From the NCBI GenBank assembly GCA_020746835.1, contig JAGPNK010000007.1:1178001-1242000 (forward strand): DNA of 64,000 nucleotides, given 5' to 3'. Numbering within the stretch: the stretch's first letter is position 1; each line of letters starts with the position of its first letter. The position numbers were made by a program, and so were the translations under genes. Positions 23,764-35,400 of this stretch are shown here, one piece after another. The notes under the pieces are model-generated. The model made no database searches, was not told the DNA's origin, and was given only the letters and a program-made list of their open reading frames with translations. Source of the DNA: Stachybotrys elegans. Its lineage: Eukaryota; Ascomycota; Sordariomycetes; Hypocreales; Stachybotryaceae.

Positions 23764-24862
23764 CTACCCGCTCCGCGCATTTCCCGCCAAGGCGCTGGCA
23801 AACGCGATAACCAAAGCCAGGCCGATGGCCGGGTTCCGCATGGTAGCTCTCATATACTCGTTTACGAAGATCAAAAGAAGCATGACGAGCATCGACCAGA
23901 CCCCGTCCGACAAGAGGTCGAGACTTCCGATAACTATCGGCACACCAAGAAACACCACGACGCCGAGATTCCCAAGAAAGCGTGCACTAAAGAAGTACAC
24001 CCAGTCAGGGACATAGGCAAGACAGACATCGCGTGCTTCTTCTTCGTTCTGTATAGGATCACGCCGGGTTTCGAAGAAAAGAGACTAGGTAAGGGTTCTA
24101 TCAACACACCGTTTCATCAAAAAGGTCACTGACACTCACTAGGACATGCTCGCCAACCGAACTAGAAGGGAGCGAGTTGACGAGGTGATCGATACCGTTG
24201 ATGGGGTGCGTGTTGACCCAGTGCTTAGGTTCGGTTTCAAGATATGGCTCGCTTTGAGGACCTAGTCTCTTGATGGCCTGTCCCTTGAGTCGGTCGGTAC
24301 GCCACTGCGACGGTCTATCGAGTCCATTCAGCGTGATCTGCGTGTCGACCAGCCCGCCTGAGACGATCAGCTTTGTGAGCAACATGCCGCGCCCCCTCGA
24401 GGGCGGTTGCGCGTGACGTACCATAGTCTTTCAGCAGACTTTGCAACTGACGGACCTTTTCCGGTTCACAACACCTTCCAGACCCGAGTTGCTGCATCTC
24501 ACGCCAAACCTTCACTATCTCTGTTGCCCAATAATCCTGGCAAAACCTGAACTGCTCAGGGAAAGACCGGGCTACAGAGAGGAACGGGTCGTCTCTGATC
24601 GAGGCATAGAATGCGAAAGCATCCTCTTGAGCTTGAGAAGGGCTATCAGCACCGTGCATGGCAAGTGAACCGCCGTACTTACCGGCCTGAGCCAGCTCGT
24701 CATTTCCCCCAACTGCCCTCGATCAGAATGGATCTAATGTATAATAGGAGTCCGATCGAAGTCAAGATACGAACCTGGCGCAGCACTTGCACCTGCTGCA
24801 GCGGAATATGGGACCTGGTCAGGCCCGTTGGCCCTCGGTGCGGCTGTGATCTCGTCACTCAT
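23764..24862 (-). CDS. DUF6594-like membrane protein, function unknown
   Basis: Five exons, 24775-24862, 24683-24712, 24422-24631, 24140-24357 and 23764-24084, give 288 aa. Every intron (51-64 bp) has a good donor and a CTGAT-type branch, and each join keeps the frame. Order of parts: a low-complexity N-terminus (MSDEITAAPRANGPDQVPYS); a soluble helical region starting DAFAFYASIRDDPFLSVARS and FCQDYWATEIVKVWREMQQ; LLKDYGGLVDTQITLNGLDR followed by a Trp/Arg-rich segment; then at the C-terminus two or three membrane spans (LGNLGVVVFLGVPIVIGSL; WSMLVMLLLIFVNEY; IGLALVIAFASAL). This soluble-then-transmembrane layout resembles DUF6594 proteins, abundant and uncharacterised in filamentous fungi. 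The family link is inference from architecture. It lies in a gene-poor block, unlike the housekeeping genes. Confidence 0.8.
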
Positions 24863-26769
24863 GATTGCTGCTAAGTTGATTCGAACGTTCTATAAAACCT
24901 CGAGGCGCTGGTGCTAATGGATTGGAAGCGTGTGATAACGAGATAGTTGAAACGACGAGCGAACTCTCACCAGACCTCGAGCTTCTTAAATACTTTTTGG
25001 GACGACACATCATGGCCACGATATCTCTCAACTCAATCGTCATCACTCACCGAATGTGCTAGACTCGCTGCCTTTCTTCCTCGCATTCCCTATTCTTACG
25101 ATACAAAAGATCCCTCATTGAGGTCACCCGTTATGGGGTCAAATTGAAGCGCAACCCGAAGGGCAGTGGTTCGCACCAAGAAAATAACTCTTGGTTGGTG
25201 GCCTCGTCCTGGCGGTGGGCACTCAGCTTGTTGGACAAAGCCAAAGGGTGTGCGTCATTACATGAGGCCGGCTTGCGAAAGCTGCCCGAGGTTCGCAGTT
25301 GCTGTACCTCGAAGGTACCGGCCAAGTCCTGCTCTTAGTCTTGGCCACTCATGCTTGCATGAAACCCTACTGGTGGATTCCTCTATTGCGCTCCATACTA
25401 TTGCAGGCAGAGCACAGACTGCGCGTGACATGGGAGAGGCAGACCTGTGATTGGCTAGCTTCTAATGAGGTTGTCTAATTTGTCCTTCTTGATCAACTAC
25501 AAAGATAGGACGATGAAAGACGTTATTCATAGGAGACTTCACAGATTTTCTGAAGGAATATTGCGATGAAGATCGAGTTGACTGAGATAACTATACTTCT
25601 TTTCGAGGGAGTGTAATCCAGAGATTTTCAAAGTAGTCTGTCTCATTGGTGATACTAGTACAGCTTGACCATGCATCGACGTTTAAACACCCAATCCCTT
25701 AAATTGCCATGACCTGCTGAAAACATGCCAGATGTGGCCGCTGCGTGCTTCCCACTTGCCGGTTCATCTGGATAGACCCCACGTTAGCCCAGAGATTTCA
25801 CGGTAGAAGAGGCGCCAGTCTTCTGGCGGGAACCGCGCTGCTATCTGGCGTACATACGGACATGTAGTTGAACCAAGGTCTTCGTTTACTACAGACTCGC
25901 GTTCATACAGCTTGTGGGGGACATTCGGACTGTTTGTTTGAGTCGCCTTCAGTTGCCGCCGGCTGCTTCTCCTTCGGCTTCGGCTTCGGTACCGTGATGA
26001 TGATAACTTTTCCCATCGTGAGGATATGGAGCGTGTTATTCGGCACTTGGGAAGAAAAGACAGGTTACTGATGAAGAGAATCCGTCATGGAGCTCCTTAG
26101 CGGAGACTGTACGGAGTATTTATACATAGACCCGAGACGGGCTGCTCTCAGAAGTAGATTAGGCTCGTTGGTTTGACTCAACAAGCCTTCGCGGCATGTT
26201 TGGCAGGAGACCGGTTATCTAGGCCAGATCCATTCTCGTGCAGACGATAGCCAGGTATAATTCCTTCAACATAGTTGATGGGCTGCCATACTCTCGGCAG
26301 ACGACGGAGAGGACCAGGGAGGGGTGGGAGCATCAAGGCAAGCATGTTGTTTACTGTAAGGGGTAAGAGAGAGGAGACAACAACTAGGGCTATGAGGGCC
26401 ATGGCACCCTGTAAAGCTTCCGCGGGGGGGGGGGGGGGGGGGGGTGGTACTCTGTTTCATGGCTTTGACGATGTCACTCGGAGCTTGTGTATGCCGATGG
26501 TCCCGGGCCGAGAGGCGAAAGGAAAGGTTACTTACGGTTTTATTGACAGGGAGGGCGAGTCATGTTGTTTGCCACTTGCGACGATAGCAAATTACTGCGT
26601 GTGTCTTGATCCTCATGAGCTTTTGTCCATTAAAAGGTAGATGTATAAAAAATAAGTTTGTGTGTGCGTGACGGGACCCCATGCCCTCGCCACGGTCCAG
26701 GCCTCCAAGCGAAAGTTATGCACGACCTCGCGTCGCATACGTTGGTGGCTGGGCCGCATATCTAAAGTA
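24863..26769. other. intergenic, contains a G21 run
   Basis: This 1.9-kb stretch between two membrane-protein genes has no supported gene. The only striking item is the poly(G) tract listed separately. Confidence 0.5.
26424..26444 (+). repeat. poly(G) run, 21 bases
   Basis: An uninterrupted run of 21 G follows CGC and precedes TGGTAC. Long G homopolymers are rare in fungal genomes. The exact length may be affected by sequencing error. Confidence 0.85.
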
Positions 26770-28494
26770 TTATGCAGATCCCCCTGCTTCACCTTGGTAC
26801 GACTTGAACTCATCAGTGCTCATGAGAAATAGCTGCGCGGCACAAGCGCAGAACGCCCACACATCGCTAAGAATCGACAGATGGAGAAATTCGACACCGA
26901 CGAAATTCACAGCTGCTGTCCAGCTCAGCCCACGTAGAGGACCAACGGTATAGATCGCTGGGGTGATGAGTCCATCCCTGCTCTGGTACATCCGAGCAGC
27001 TAGACGCAAAGCTGTTGCCTCGATCGGCGCGATGAGCACCCTCAGGATGGCGTCTGTAAAAATCCGTCCCGCTAGCCTCACTGGTAGCTGCCGGAGTAGG
27101 GTATGAAAGTAAAGTGGCTGGGCGGAACCAGAACGCCCATCGCCTTGCGTGGGCCGCAGTTCAGCACTCCAAAGGCCGGCTGGAGCGTCGGTGGCCTCCT
27201 CGACATCAAACGTGATGAGGGCCGCGCTAAGGCCTTCGTGCTCCTCCTCCTCGCTGGCGTAGTCGTCTCCGCCCCCGCGGACAGAAAAGATGGACTGGCG
27301 TCGAACTGCCTCGAAGGGCCCAGGCAGACTGTCAGGCTCCGCCGGCAGTTCCTCCTGTGTGTCATCCACCACCTGCACCATGTCGTCTGCCTCATGGTGA
27401 GCCTCACCCAGGGCCAATGGTACAGGCGGAAGCCCAGTATTGGGAAACGCCATGGCAGGCAGGGGTAGAGAAGACATGCCCGGTGAGCCGATTTTTGCCA
27501 GACGGTAGTACACCTGGGTCCATAGAGTCTGCCTCACGTGCCTGGTCAGGCGCTGCGACACTACCCACACGAGAAACGGTGTGGCGGAAATGAGTACATC
27601 GGCGGCAAGGCGTAGGAGCGACAAGGAGGGGTTGAGGTTTTCTACCACCGGTGGGCAGGGAATAGGGGAGTCGTACGAGAAAGGGATGAAGAAGGAGGGC
27701 TTTGGCAGCCATTGGGTAGCAGGGATGAGCCCTACTCTCTGTAAAGCCACGAACAGCTCAAGGTGAACGCGCATGTAGGACCAAACCTCGTGAATGCTGG
27801 ATAAGGAGTCAGTAACGGGCGCGCAGTCATGTGTATGTGGATGGGCCTACATTTGTCTGGCCACTACCCTGTCTTTTCGAAACCTCCACAGCCGGGAAAC
27901 GTAATCTTCCACCACGCTGGTCAGAAAGCTACCGACCGCGCCTGGTAGCATGTCCCGGAATATGGAGAAGTCTGCTCTGGCCTGTTTGAATAGGGTCCAG
28001 AACGGAGTTTCCGAGTAGTGCTTGTATATCTTTTTGGGCGTCAGGAGGCGCATCGGGGACTGCATCTGGGTAGACTCACCAAGATCCGCTGCCTCAGCCC
28101 ATGGAGGCCCAAAAACCCGACTGCTTCGATGCAGCGCCGGGAGCAGTAATCCAGCTTCAGGCCAATTGACGTCTCATAGTTCCAGTGAAGCCGACGCAAC
28201 TCGGCATCGGCGGTGGCCTGCGGGTTTTCGGGCTCGGCGACTCCTATCACCAGCATCACCTCGTTGTGCGCTCTGATGATGTCTCGGTTCATGCGCTTGG
28301 TCTCTGGGTTGAATGGCCGTCCCCTGTGGTCATATTGCTGAGCCGGCTGGCGAGGGTCTGCCTCTCCCTCTCCCTGGACCACATCGTCATACGGAGAACG
28401 CCCCTGGAGGAACGTAAGTTAGGCATACGAGGCATTTCCGCTTGTCATGATTGCTCACCAGAGCTTGCGCCGTTAGGGGACCGTGTATCCCCAT
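26770..28494 (-). CDS. uncharacterised fungal membrane protein, 521 aa
   Basis: Exons are 28459-28494, 28080-28403, 27851-28029 and 26770-27796. The introns are 55, 50 and 54 bp; two have CTAAC/CTGAC branches. The N-terminus (MGIHGPLTAQALGRSPYDDV) leads into PFNPETKRMNRDIIRAHNEV, then MLVIGVAEPENP and RRCIEAVGFLGLHGLRQRIL. Next come YKHYSETPFWTLFKQARADF, GAVGSFLTSVVEDYVSRLWRF, a hydrophobic span (LLRLAADVLISATPFLVWVV), an acidic disordered insert of about 130 residues, and C-terminal hydrophobic helices (TDAILRVLIAPIEATALRL; ILSDVWAFCACAAQLFLM). I recognise the look of a conserved filamentous-ascomycete protein but cannot name a function. Several membrane passes are likely. It is divergent from UTP13. 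Confidence 0.85.
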
Positions 28495-29016
28495 CTTGAA
28501 AGGCCTTTGGTCACGATGCCGAGGTACAACGGGGCCTTTCGATCCGACCAGCGATTGGCGGTTACTTTGCTACGCATATGTGTAAAGAGATATCAGTTCA
28601 GAGCCTCTGGTCACTGATACTCATTATCGAGATACAATCGCGGACTTCCCAGCGTTCTTTTGGGCCGAGGATGCATGAAGTCGTCGAAGATGTACATTCC
28701 AACAATGCATCGTCACCTGTGATCTCAGTACTCTGCCAAATCATGCTACCTGAAAAAGCCCAGGCCCGCTGACTAAGAAACAGAAGTCCCTACCTCTCTG
28801 GGCAGCCAGAAGCTCCAGTCCCTAGAAAGGTGGGTACTCGTACGTGCCTTACCAATTACAGGTAGGTACATGTAGAACCTAGTAGTGCAGGCTGGGTGGC
28901 AGGTACCTTTGAGAGCGGCTGCGCTAACCGTCCGACTGCAGATCGATCAGTGCAGAAAAAAAAAAATTGTCCCTACAATACATTGAGTTCTACGACACAT
29001 TCATTGTACGTCCACG
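28495..29016. other. divergent promoter region (membrane protein / UTP13)
   Basis: This is a bidirectional upstream region. It contains an AGGTAGGTAC motif near 28860 and an A11 run (28956-28966) followed by TTG shortly before the UTP13 start. Poly(dA:dT) tracts are common nucleosome-excluding elements in ribosome-biogenesis promoters. No gene is seen. Confidence 0.5.
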
Positions 29017-31847
29017 ATGGCCAGCAAACAGCCTCTCAAGACGACGTTTGACGTAGATCACGTCATTCGCCCTATATTCACTGGAGGCTCCGTTGCCATT
29101 GACAATGAGGCCCGCATCTTGGCCACTACTCTGGGGGAAGATGTCATATTAAGTGACCCAGCGACTGGCTCTCAGCTGGCTCTGATTGAAGGAGTAAGAA
29201 CATCAGCAAAGAATTTATCGGAGCCCAGCTAACGATAATGCGCATTAGGATGGAGAGTCCATTTCAACGCTGATACGTTAGTCGGACAGTAAAGATTCCC
29301 AAACTTGTCACTGACTTCATCTCAGTTACTCCCTCCGGTACACACTTGATCCTCTGTTCGAGATCTTTGTCCATGCGCATCTTCTCCCTTAAGCCTTCCT
29401 TGGACCAAAAGTCAATTGAGTTCTCACTCATCCGTTCCGTGAAGCCGCATTCTACCCCCGTGGTCGTCCTGGCCGTGGATCGTACGAGCACGCTGCTTGC
29501 CACTGGTGGGACAGACGGCGCCATCAAGGTCTGGGACATCTCAGCAGGCCACATTACGCATACCTTCCGTGGCCCCTCTGTCCTCATATCTGCTCTCCAT
29601 TTCTTCGAGGTTGCTGCCCGCGCAAGAGACGATAGCCGCGGATCCAAGTCCAAGAAGAGCGGCGGCGCTGCCCAGGACGACGCTGATGCCGTGGAAGCGA
29701 CACACACCGAGTTCAGACTTGCCTCTGGCTTCCAGGATGGAAAAGTCCGAGTGTGGGACTTGCACAAGAAGAACTGCATAGCCAAGTTGGATTCTCACGT
29801 GTCCGATGTGCAAGGATTGGATTATTCTCCGACCCAGAATGCCATTGTCACAGCAAGCAGGGACAAGACGATTATCTGGTGGGATGCAAAGTCATGGAAG
29901 ATTCGAAAGGTGGTGCCCTGCCTCGAACTGATCGAGGCAGCCGGGTTCATCGATGATGGAAACCTCACTTACTCCGCTGGGTCCAACGGATGCTTGCGCA
30001 TATGGGACTCGGATACTGGTCGGGAAGTCAGCCAGAAGCAGTCGGCCAAAAGCGAGGAAGAGGCAATTACCACTGCCATATATCGCCCAGGTCTTCCCTT
30101 CATTCTCTGTGTCCAAGTCGACCATACAATTTCGCTATTCAAGCCACCCAACAAGGAAAGCATCAGTGCCCTGCCGATTCCGGCACCCTTTCGACGAATT
30201 TCAGGCACTCATGACGATATCATCGACCTGTCATACCTCTTACCGGATCGCTCACTGCTGGCTTTGGCGACCAACTCGGAGGAAATACGCATAGTGTCTG
30301 TTAAAGAAAGCCCCGTCGGCCAAGGAGAATCACCCTGGGAGTCTGAGAGCGCACTCTATTTTGGACAGGATGTGGCCCAGCTGAAGGGACACGAGGATAT
30401 TGTCATCACCCTGGATGTTGACTGGTCCGGATACTGGATTGCAACGGGCGCAAAAGACAACAACGCAAAGCTATGGCGTTTTAACCCGGAGGACAACTCT
30501 TACGTTTGCTGGGCTACGTTTTCCGGCCACGCAGAGTCCATAGGAGCTGTTGCACTGCCGAAAACCGTCCCGCCTGAATCGTCATCCGCGAGGACCGATC
30601 CTCTTAACCACCCACCTCCTTTCGTCTTGACAGGTTCTCAAGATCAGACTGTTAAGAAGTGGGAGGTCTCTCGACAGCCGGACCAGCGAGGTCAAAAGTC
30701 CGGCTCGAGGGCCTTTTTCACACGCAAGGCTCATGACAAGGACATCAATGCTATCCATGTTCACCACGCTGGCCACCTATTCGCTTCCGCGTCACAGGAT
30801 AAGACCGTCAAAATATGGTCTGTCGAGGAAGGAGAGGTGCAGGGCATTCTTCGGGGTCACAAGCGTGGAGTCTGGTCCGTTCAGTTTTCACCCTCTGGTA
30901 TGCCTGCTATTCAGGGCGATGACGGGCCTGTCACCGGCAAGGGCGTCATTCTTACTGGAAGTGGTGACAAGACCATTCGCTTGTGGAGCCTCTCGGATTA
31001 CACCTGCGTCAGAACCTTTGAAGGACACTCGAACAGTATCCTAAAGGTAGCCTGGTTGAACATGCCGAATGGCCAAGACCAGTCCAAGAAACCTGTGCAA
31101 TTTGTCAGCGCCGGTGGCGATGGTCTCGTCAAGGTTTGGGACGTGAACTCTGGTGAGACAGAGTGCACCCTGGATAACCATGAAGATCGGGTTTGGGCGC
31201 TGGCCGTGCACCCTGACACCAATGCCATTGTGTCTGGCAGTGGTGACTCTACAGTCTGCTTCTGGAAAGATACGTCATCTGAAACGCAGTCAGCGGCGTC
31301 CCAGGCTGCGTTGCAACTCATTGAACAGGAACAGACGCTGCAAAACCATATCCGTGCTGGATCTTACCGTGAGGCCATCACCCTGGCTCTACAGTTGAAT
31401 CACCCCGGTCGCCTATTGGGTATCTTCACCTCTGTGGTCAACAGCAAGACCCCTGAAGAGGGAAGCCTCTGTGGCCTCCGAGCCGTTGATGAGGTTCTCG
31501 CAAGCCTGTCCGACGAGCAGCTCTTCTTGCTGCTCCTAAGACTGCGCGACTGGAACACCAACGCCCGAACCGCTCCTGTTGCCCAGCGAATCCTTTGGAC
31601 GCTCGTGAGGAGTTACCCCGCTACCAAGTTCTCCAATCTGTCTGTCAAGGGGGCGCAGGGGCAGAGGAGTCTCAAGGAGATTATGCAAGGCCTAAAAGTA
31701 TATACGGAACGCCATTACAAGCGCATGGAGGAGTTGGTGGACGAGAGTTACTTGGTGGAGTACACTCTGCAGGAAATCGACAGCATCGCCCCGACCTCGG
31801 ATGCTGATGATGTATTAATGAAGGGAACGGATGATATACTGGTATAG
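29017..31847 (+). CDS. UTP13: U3 snoRNP / SSU processome protein Utp13
   Basis: Utp13 is a WD40 subunit of the UTP-B module of the small-subunit processome, needed for early 18S pre-rRNA cleavages in the nucleolus. Exons are 29017-29193, 29249-29276 (only 28 nt) and 29326-31847, giving 908 aa; yeast Utp13 is about 817. Two tandem beta-propellers are visible as repeated WD units (TDGAIKVWD, QDGKVRVWD, NGCLRIWD, AKDNNAKLW, SQDKTVKIW, SGDKTIRLW, GDGLVKVWD). The C-terminal Utp13 helical domain starts after SGDSTVCFW with LIEQEQTLQNHIRAGSYREA and ends with YLVEYTLQEIDSIAPTSD. The tiny second exon (DGESISTLI) is supported by CTAAC and CTGAC branch sites in both flanking introns. SAD1 follows on the same strand. 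Confidence 0.96.
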
Positions 31848-32196
31848 ATATTTCGGATGGGCCGCAATTGGCAGCCACATCTGCATTGCCCGCATATTTT
31901 GAAAAGGCGTAATCAGGTAAATAAAAATTGAGGATTTAATTTTGATTTATTTGAGTACATCTGGCATGACAGTTGACTTTCACCTTCTCGGTGGTTGCCT
32001 GTCACGGTTACGTTGATCCGAACCAAGTTGATGGACGTCAGTTGCTCCAGGGCCCCACCTATTTTTCAGCCTCGTACTCAAGCCTACCTGGAAAAACAAC
32101 AGCTACAGCTACAGCTACTACCAAGGCGCAGCCTCGTCCGTTTCATAGCACACGTTTGACAGAAGCTTGTGGGCAGATTTGCATAGACTTGCAATC
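31848..32196. other. intergenic UTP13-SAD1
   Basis: This holds the UTP13 3' UTR and the SAD1 promoter. A short (AGCTAC)3 repeat occurs at 32101-32118. Nothing else is seen. Confidence 0.5.
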
Positions 32197-33825
32197 ATGT
32201 CAAAGCGACAAGCTTCAGAGGCTCTCGACGAGCTCGCCGGCGTCGACTCGCCGGCATCTAAGCGATCGAGATTTGACGACGTCGACACACCCACCGGCAC
32301 GGGAGAGGAGGACAACCAAGGGGATGGCCGCGCAGAAGACGACGAGGGAGATGAGGGGGAGCTGGAAGAGGACGGTGATCTCGAGACCCGCGGCGCCAAT
32401 CCTACGTCGATACGCCAGTCTGCGCCGACCAATGGCTACGAAAACCTTTATCTCGACACCATCGACCGATCAGTCCTCGACTTCGACTTTGAGAAGCTCT
32501 GCTCAGTATCGCTCTCCAACATCAACGTGTACGCATGTCTCGTCTGCGGCAAATACTTCCAGGGCCGTGGGCCCAAGTCGCATGCCTATTTCCACTCCCT
32601 CGACGAGGATCACCACGTGTACATCAATCTGGAAACGCAGAAAGTATACGTGCTTCCCGAGGGCTACGAGGTCAAGAGCTCCTCCCTCGACGATATAAAA
32701 TATGTGTCCGACCCTCGCTACACCAAGCAGGAGGTCATGGCCCTCGACCGCGTCAAGCGCACAAGCCTGACGCGCGCCAAGAAGGAGTACACGCCTGGCT
32801 TCGTGGGCATGAACAACATCAAGGAGAATGACTATCTCAATGTCATAGTGCAGGCTCTCGCACACGTGTCGCCCCTACGAAACTTCTTCTTGCTCGAGGA
32901 CTTCTCCAAGAACTCGGAGCTTGTCAAACGGTGCAGCATCCTCGTCCGCAAGATCTGGAACCCGCGCGCCTTCAAGGCGCACGTCTCGCCTCATGAGCTC
33001 CTCCAGGAGATTTCCCTCATGTCCAATAAGCGGTTTACACTCACTACGCAATCCGACCCTGTCGAGTTCCTCTCATGGTTCCTCAATAACCTCCACCTTG
33101 GGCTGGGCGGCAGCAAGACGAAGCCGGGCAGCTCCATGATCCAGCGGGTTTTTCAGGGCAAGCTCAAGGTTGAGTCGCAGGCGATTACGGCGCGTGCTGA
33201 CCTCGGCGATCGCCTGCGCTTCGAGGAAGCCGCCGAGGTCAAGGCCGATATCGTGCGCTTCCTCCTCCTCACGCTTGACCTCCCCTCGGCGCCCTTATTC
33301 CAGGATGAGTTGGAGAAGAACATCATCCCGCAGGTTCCCCTAACAACTGTGCTGAGCAAGTACGACGGCAAAAGTGCCCAAGAACATCACGCTCAGCGCA
33401 AGCGCTATCGGCTGCTTCATCCTCTCCCGCCATTCCTCGTCTTCCACGTTAAGCGCTTCTCCCAGAACAAGTTCGTATCAGAACGCAACCCTACCATCGT
33501 GACCTTTGACGCACGCAACCTCGACGTGTCGCCGTATGTAGAGCCGAACCCAAAGGAGTGGCCTCCCGGCGAGCCTATCTGGTACGACCTTGTTGCAAAC
33601 GTGGTGCACGAAGCAGTGCGTATCAGGGACGACGTCGCCGACAGCGGCGAGGAGAGAAAGACATGGAAGGTTCAAGTCAAGGACAAGGCTACAGGTGAAT
33701 GGATAGTGTGCCAAGATTTGTTCGTAGACAAGGTTCAGAGCGAGCTTCTCTACCTCGGCGAGACGTATCTACAGATCTGGGAACGGCGGAGGGAGCCCAA
33801 GGGCAAAGGAAAGGCAAATGCATGA
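32197..33825 (+). CDS. SAD1: SAD1/USP39-type tri-snRNP pseudo-deubiquitinase
   Basis: This protein stabilises the U4/U6.U5 tri-snRNP for pre-mRNA splicing in the nucleus. It is a single exon of 542 aa, somewhat longer than yeast Sad1 (about 448). The start is the ATG giving MSKRQASEALDELAG; a non-ATG extension upstream was not accepted. After an acidic N-terminal tail comes a ZnF-UBP domain (YACLVCGKYFQGRGPKSHAY, with His residues following in SLDEDHHVYINLETQ), then a USP fold starting PGFVGMNNIKENDYLNVIVQ. The Cys of active USP enzymes (GNTCY) is replaced by Asp212 (KENDY), and the catalytic-His region reads VANVVHEAV, so ubiquitin hydrolysis is not expected. That is the known state of this family. 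Confidence 0.95.
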   Translation: MSKRQASEALDELAGVDSPASKRSRFDDVDTPTGTGEEDNQGDGRAEDDEGDEGELEEDGDLETRGANPTSIRQSAPTNGYENLYLDTIDRSVLDFDFEKLCSVSLSNINVYACLVCGKYFQGRGPKSHAYFHSLDEDHHVYINLETQKVYVLPEGYEVKSSSLDDIKYVSDPRYTKQEVMALDRVKRTSLTRAKKEYTPGFVGMNNIKENDYLNVIVQALAHVSPLRNFFLLEDFSKNSELVKRCSILVRKIWNPRAFKAHVSPHELLQEISLMSNKRFTLTTQSDPVEFLSWFLNNLHLGLGGSKTKPGSSMIQRVFQGKLKVESQAITARADLGDRLRFEEAAEVKADIVRFLLLTLDLPSAPLFQDELEKNIIPQVPLTTVLSKYDGKSAQEHHAQRKRYRLLHPLPPFLVFHVKRFSQNKFVSERNPTIVTFDARNLDVSPYVEPNPKEWPPGEPIWYDLVANVVHEAVRIRDDVADSGEERKTWKVQVKDKATGEWIVCQDLFVDKVQSELLYLGETYLQIWERRREPKGKGKANA

Positions 33826-34255
33826 CACCATGAGATCCATTCGGCAGAATACCAGAGGGTTCGAACTGTACGCAAAATATGAGGTTTGAAGCAAGGCCGC
33901 AGAGGTGAACCACTGGTGCCCCAATCTTGTTTCATTTCCGCTTGTGACCCCATAAGACGAGGGCGCTGCTAATCAAGCTCGCGCGCTGGAATCGAATCAT
34001 AGCTACATGACAGATAATACAATGTCCTTAATACCGAACGCTGCCAACCTGCCAGCCTGCCAACCGGCCCTTGGGGACTACTACGATCCCCGATATATCT
34101 ACACCCAGCCAGATCCAAAGGGTAATTGGCAAGACAGGTAGAAAATCAAAAGCATGGAAGGACAGGCAAAGGAAACAAGCCTCCCAATAGTATACAAAAC
34201 CTGTACGAGGGGCCGTGGTGAAGATGGATCGAGGGAAGTACTGGCGTCGGTCCAA
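33826..34255. other. intergenic, convergent 3' regions
   Basis: This is between the SAD1 stop and the stop of the eIF4E-family gene on the other strand. Nothing is recognised beyond presumed 3' UTRs. Confidence 0.5.
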
Positions 34256-35400
34256 TTACTGCTCAGCCATCTGCTTCGACGTGCCTGAGATATGGCGCTT
34301 TTCACCGTGATGCTGCCCCGCCTTCTCCCGTCGCTGCTCATCGATGGCGGTACGCTGAGCGATGCTCGAGTCGTGGCTTTTAAATTCAACTCTCGTGTTT
34401 TGCGGGAAGTTGAGGACATGCTTCATGATTTCACTGGTACCTGGTCAGCCACTATTCCAGGTTGGTTGGAAAACAAGAAAGCGACTCACCGAATCTTGAG
34501 CACTCGTCCACCGTCAGTCCGGGTCCAGATGCTCAGTATATCTTCGCCGTTACGCATACTGAGAACAGCACCACAGACATCCTCGCCCGCATCTCCAAAT
34601 TGATCACCAATGAGTGACAGGAGCAAGTCCTCCCAATAGCGATCAGCCACTCCCTTCTTCATACGCACAACCCATTTTCCGCCCTTTCGATTCTCATCGT
34701 CTTCCCAGATGGGTCGGATGTCCTTCTTGAACAGATGGTAGTCGGAGACAACAGGCAGAGTAGAGGGTCGCTTCAGGTGTGTATAGATTTCCCAGAACTC
34801 CTCTACTGTGTGCACCGTGGCAATTCCGTGCAGGGTGTTTTCGTACTCTATGAAACCATGCGCCTTGGAGATCGGTGGTCGGTACCAGAACGACCAGGCG
34901 TCCTTTAAGGGGTGGGAAGGAAGGTTTGCCGATGAAGTCGGCGTGTTGGCCTCGGCTATGGCACCCATGCCTGGCGCCCTAACCACTGTCTTGGATCCGT
35001 CTTTGTTTTGAAGTGTCTTGGGGATGACCGACCCCATGGCAGAGTCGAAGGGGTTCCCGCCAGGTGTTTTGGGCGTCTTGGCAGAGCCAAAGGACGCAAA
35101 GGCACCCGATCCTAAGCCAAAGGCGCTAGAAGCACCACTGGTAGGCGAGACGAGGCCAGCCCCCGGTGTCGTCACGAAAGAATTCGATTTTCCGTGAGAC
35201 GAAGCGTCGCCACCATGGCGCTTCGCGAAAGAGGCATGACGATTCGAATCACCCGCGGAGGGGCCGTTGGCTGGATTCCCAGGCGTAGAAAGAGAAAGCT
35301 TGCCGGTGCTAGGGAGCTCGCCTTGATTAGACGACTGTATTTTACCATCTGTCAAGTTTGGGCCCACTCACTTGGTGCGACGAGTCCATAAGTTCTCCAT
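34256..35400 (-). CDS. eIF4E-family cap-binding protein, 4E-HP-like
   Basis: Exons are 35372-35400 (29 nt), 34490-35308 and 34256-34433, giving 341 aa. The first exon encodes MENLWTRRT and joins to NTGKLSLSTPGNPANG through a 63-bp intron with a TCTAATC branch and TAG acceptor. A disordered Ser/Gly/Pro-rich half precedes the cap-binding fold: KDAWSFWYRPP, TVEEFWEIYTHLKRP and YHLFKKDIRPIWEDDENRKG carry the aromatic and acidic residues that stack and bind m7G. WVVRMKKGVADRYWEDLLLS and ILSIWTRT follow, then LKIREIMKHVLNFPQNT. The Tyr/Phe pattern (SFWYRPP) is that of class II eIF4E (4E-HP), associated with translational repression, not canonical eIF4E. Class assignment is moderate; family is secure. 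Confidence 0.92.
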
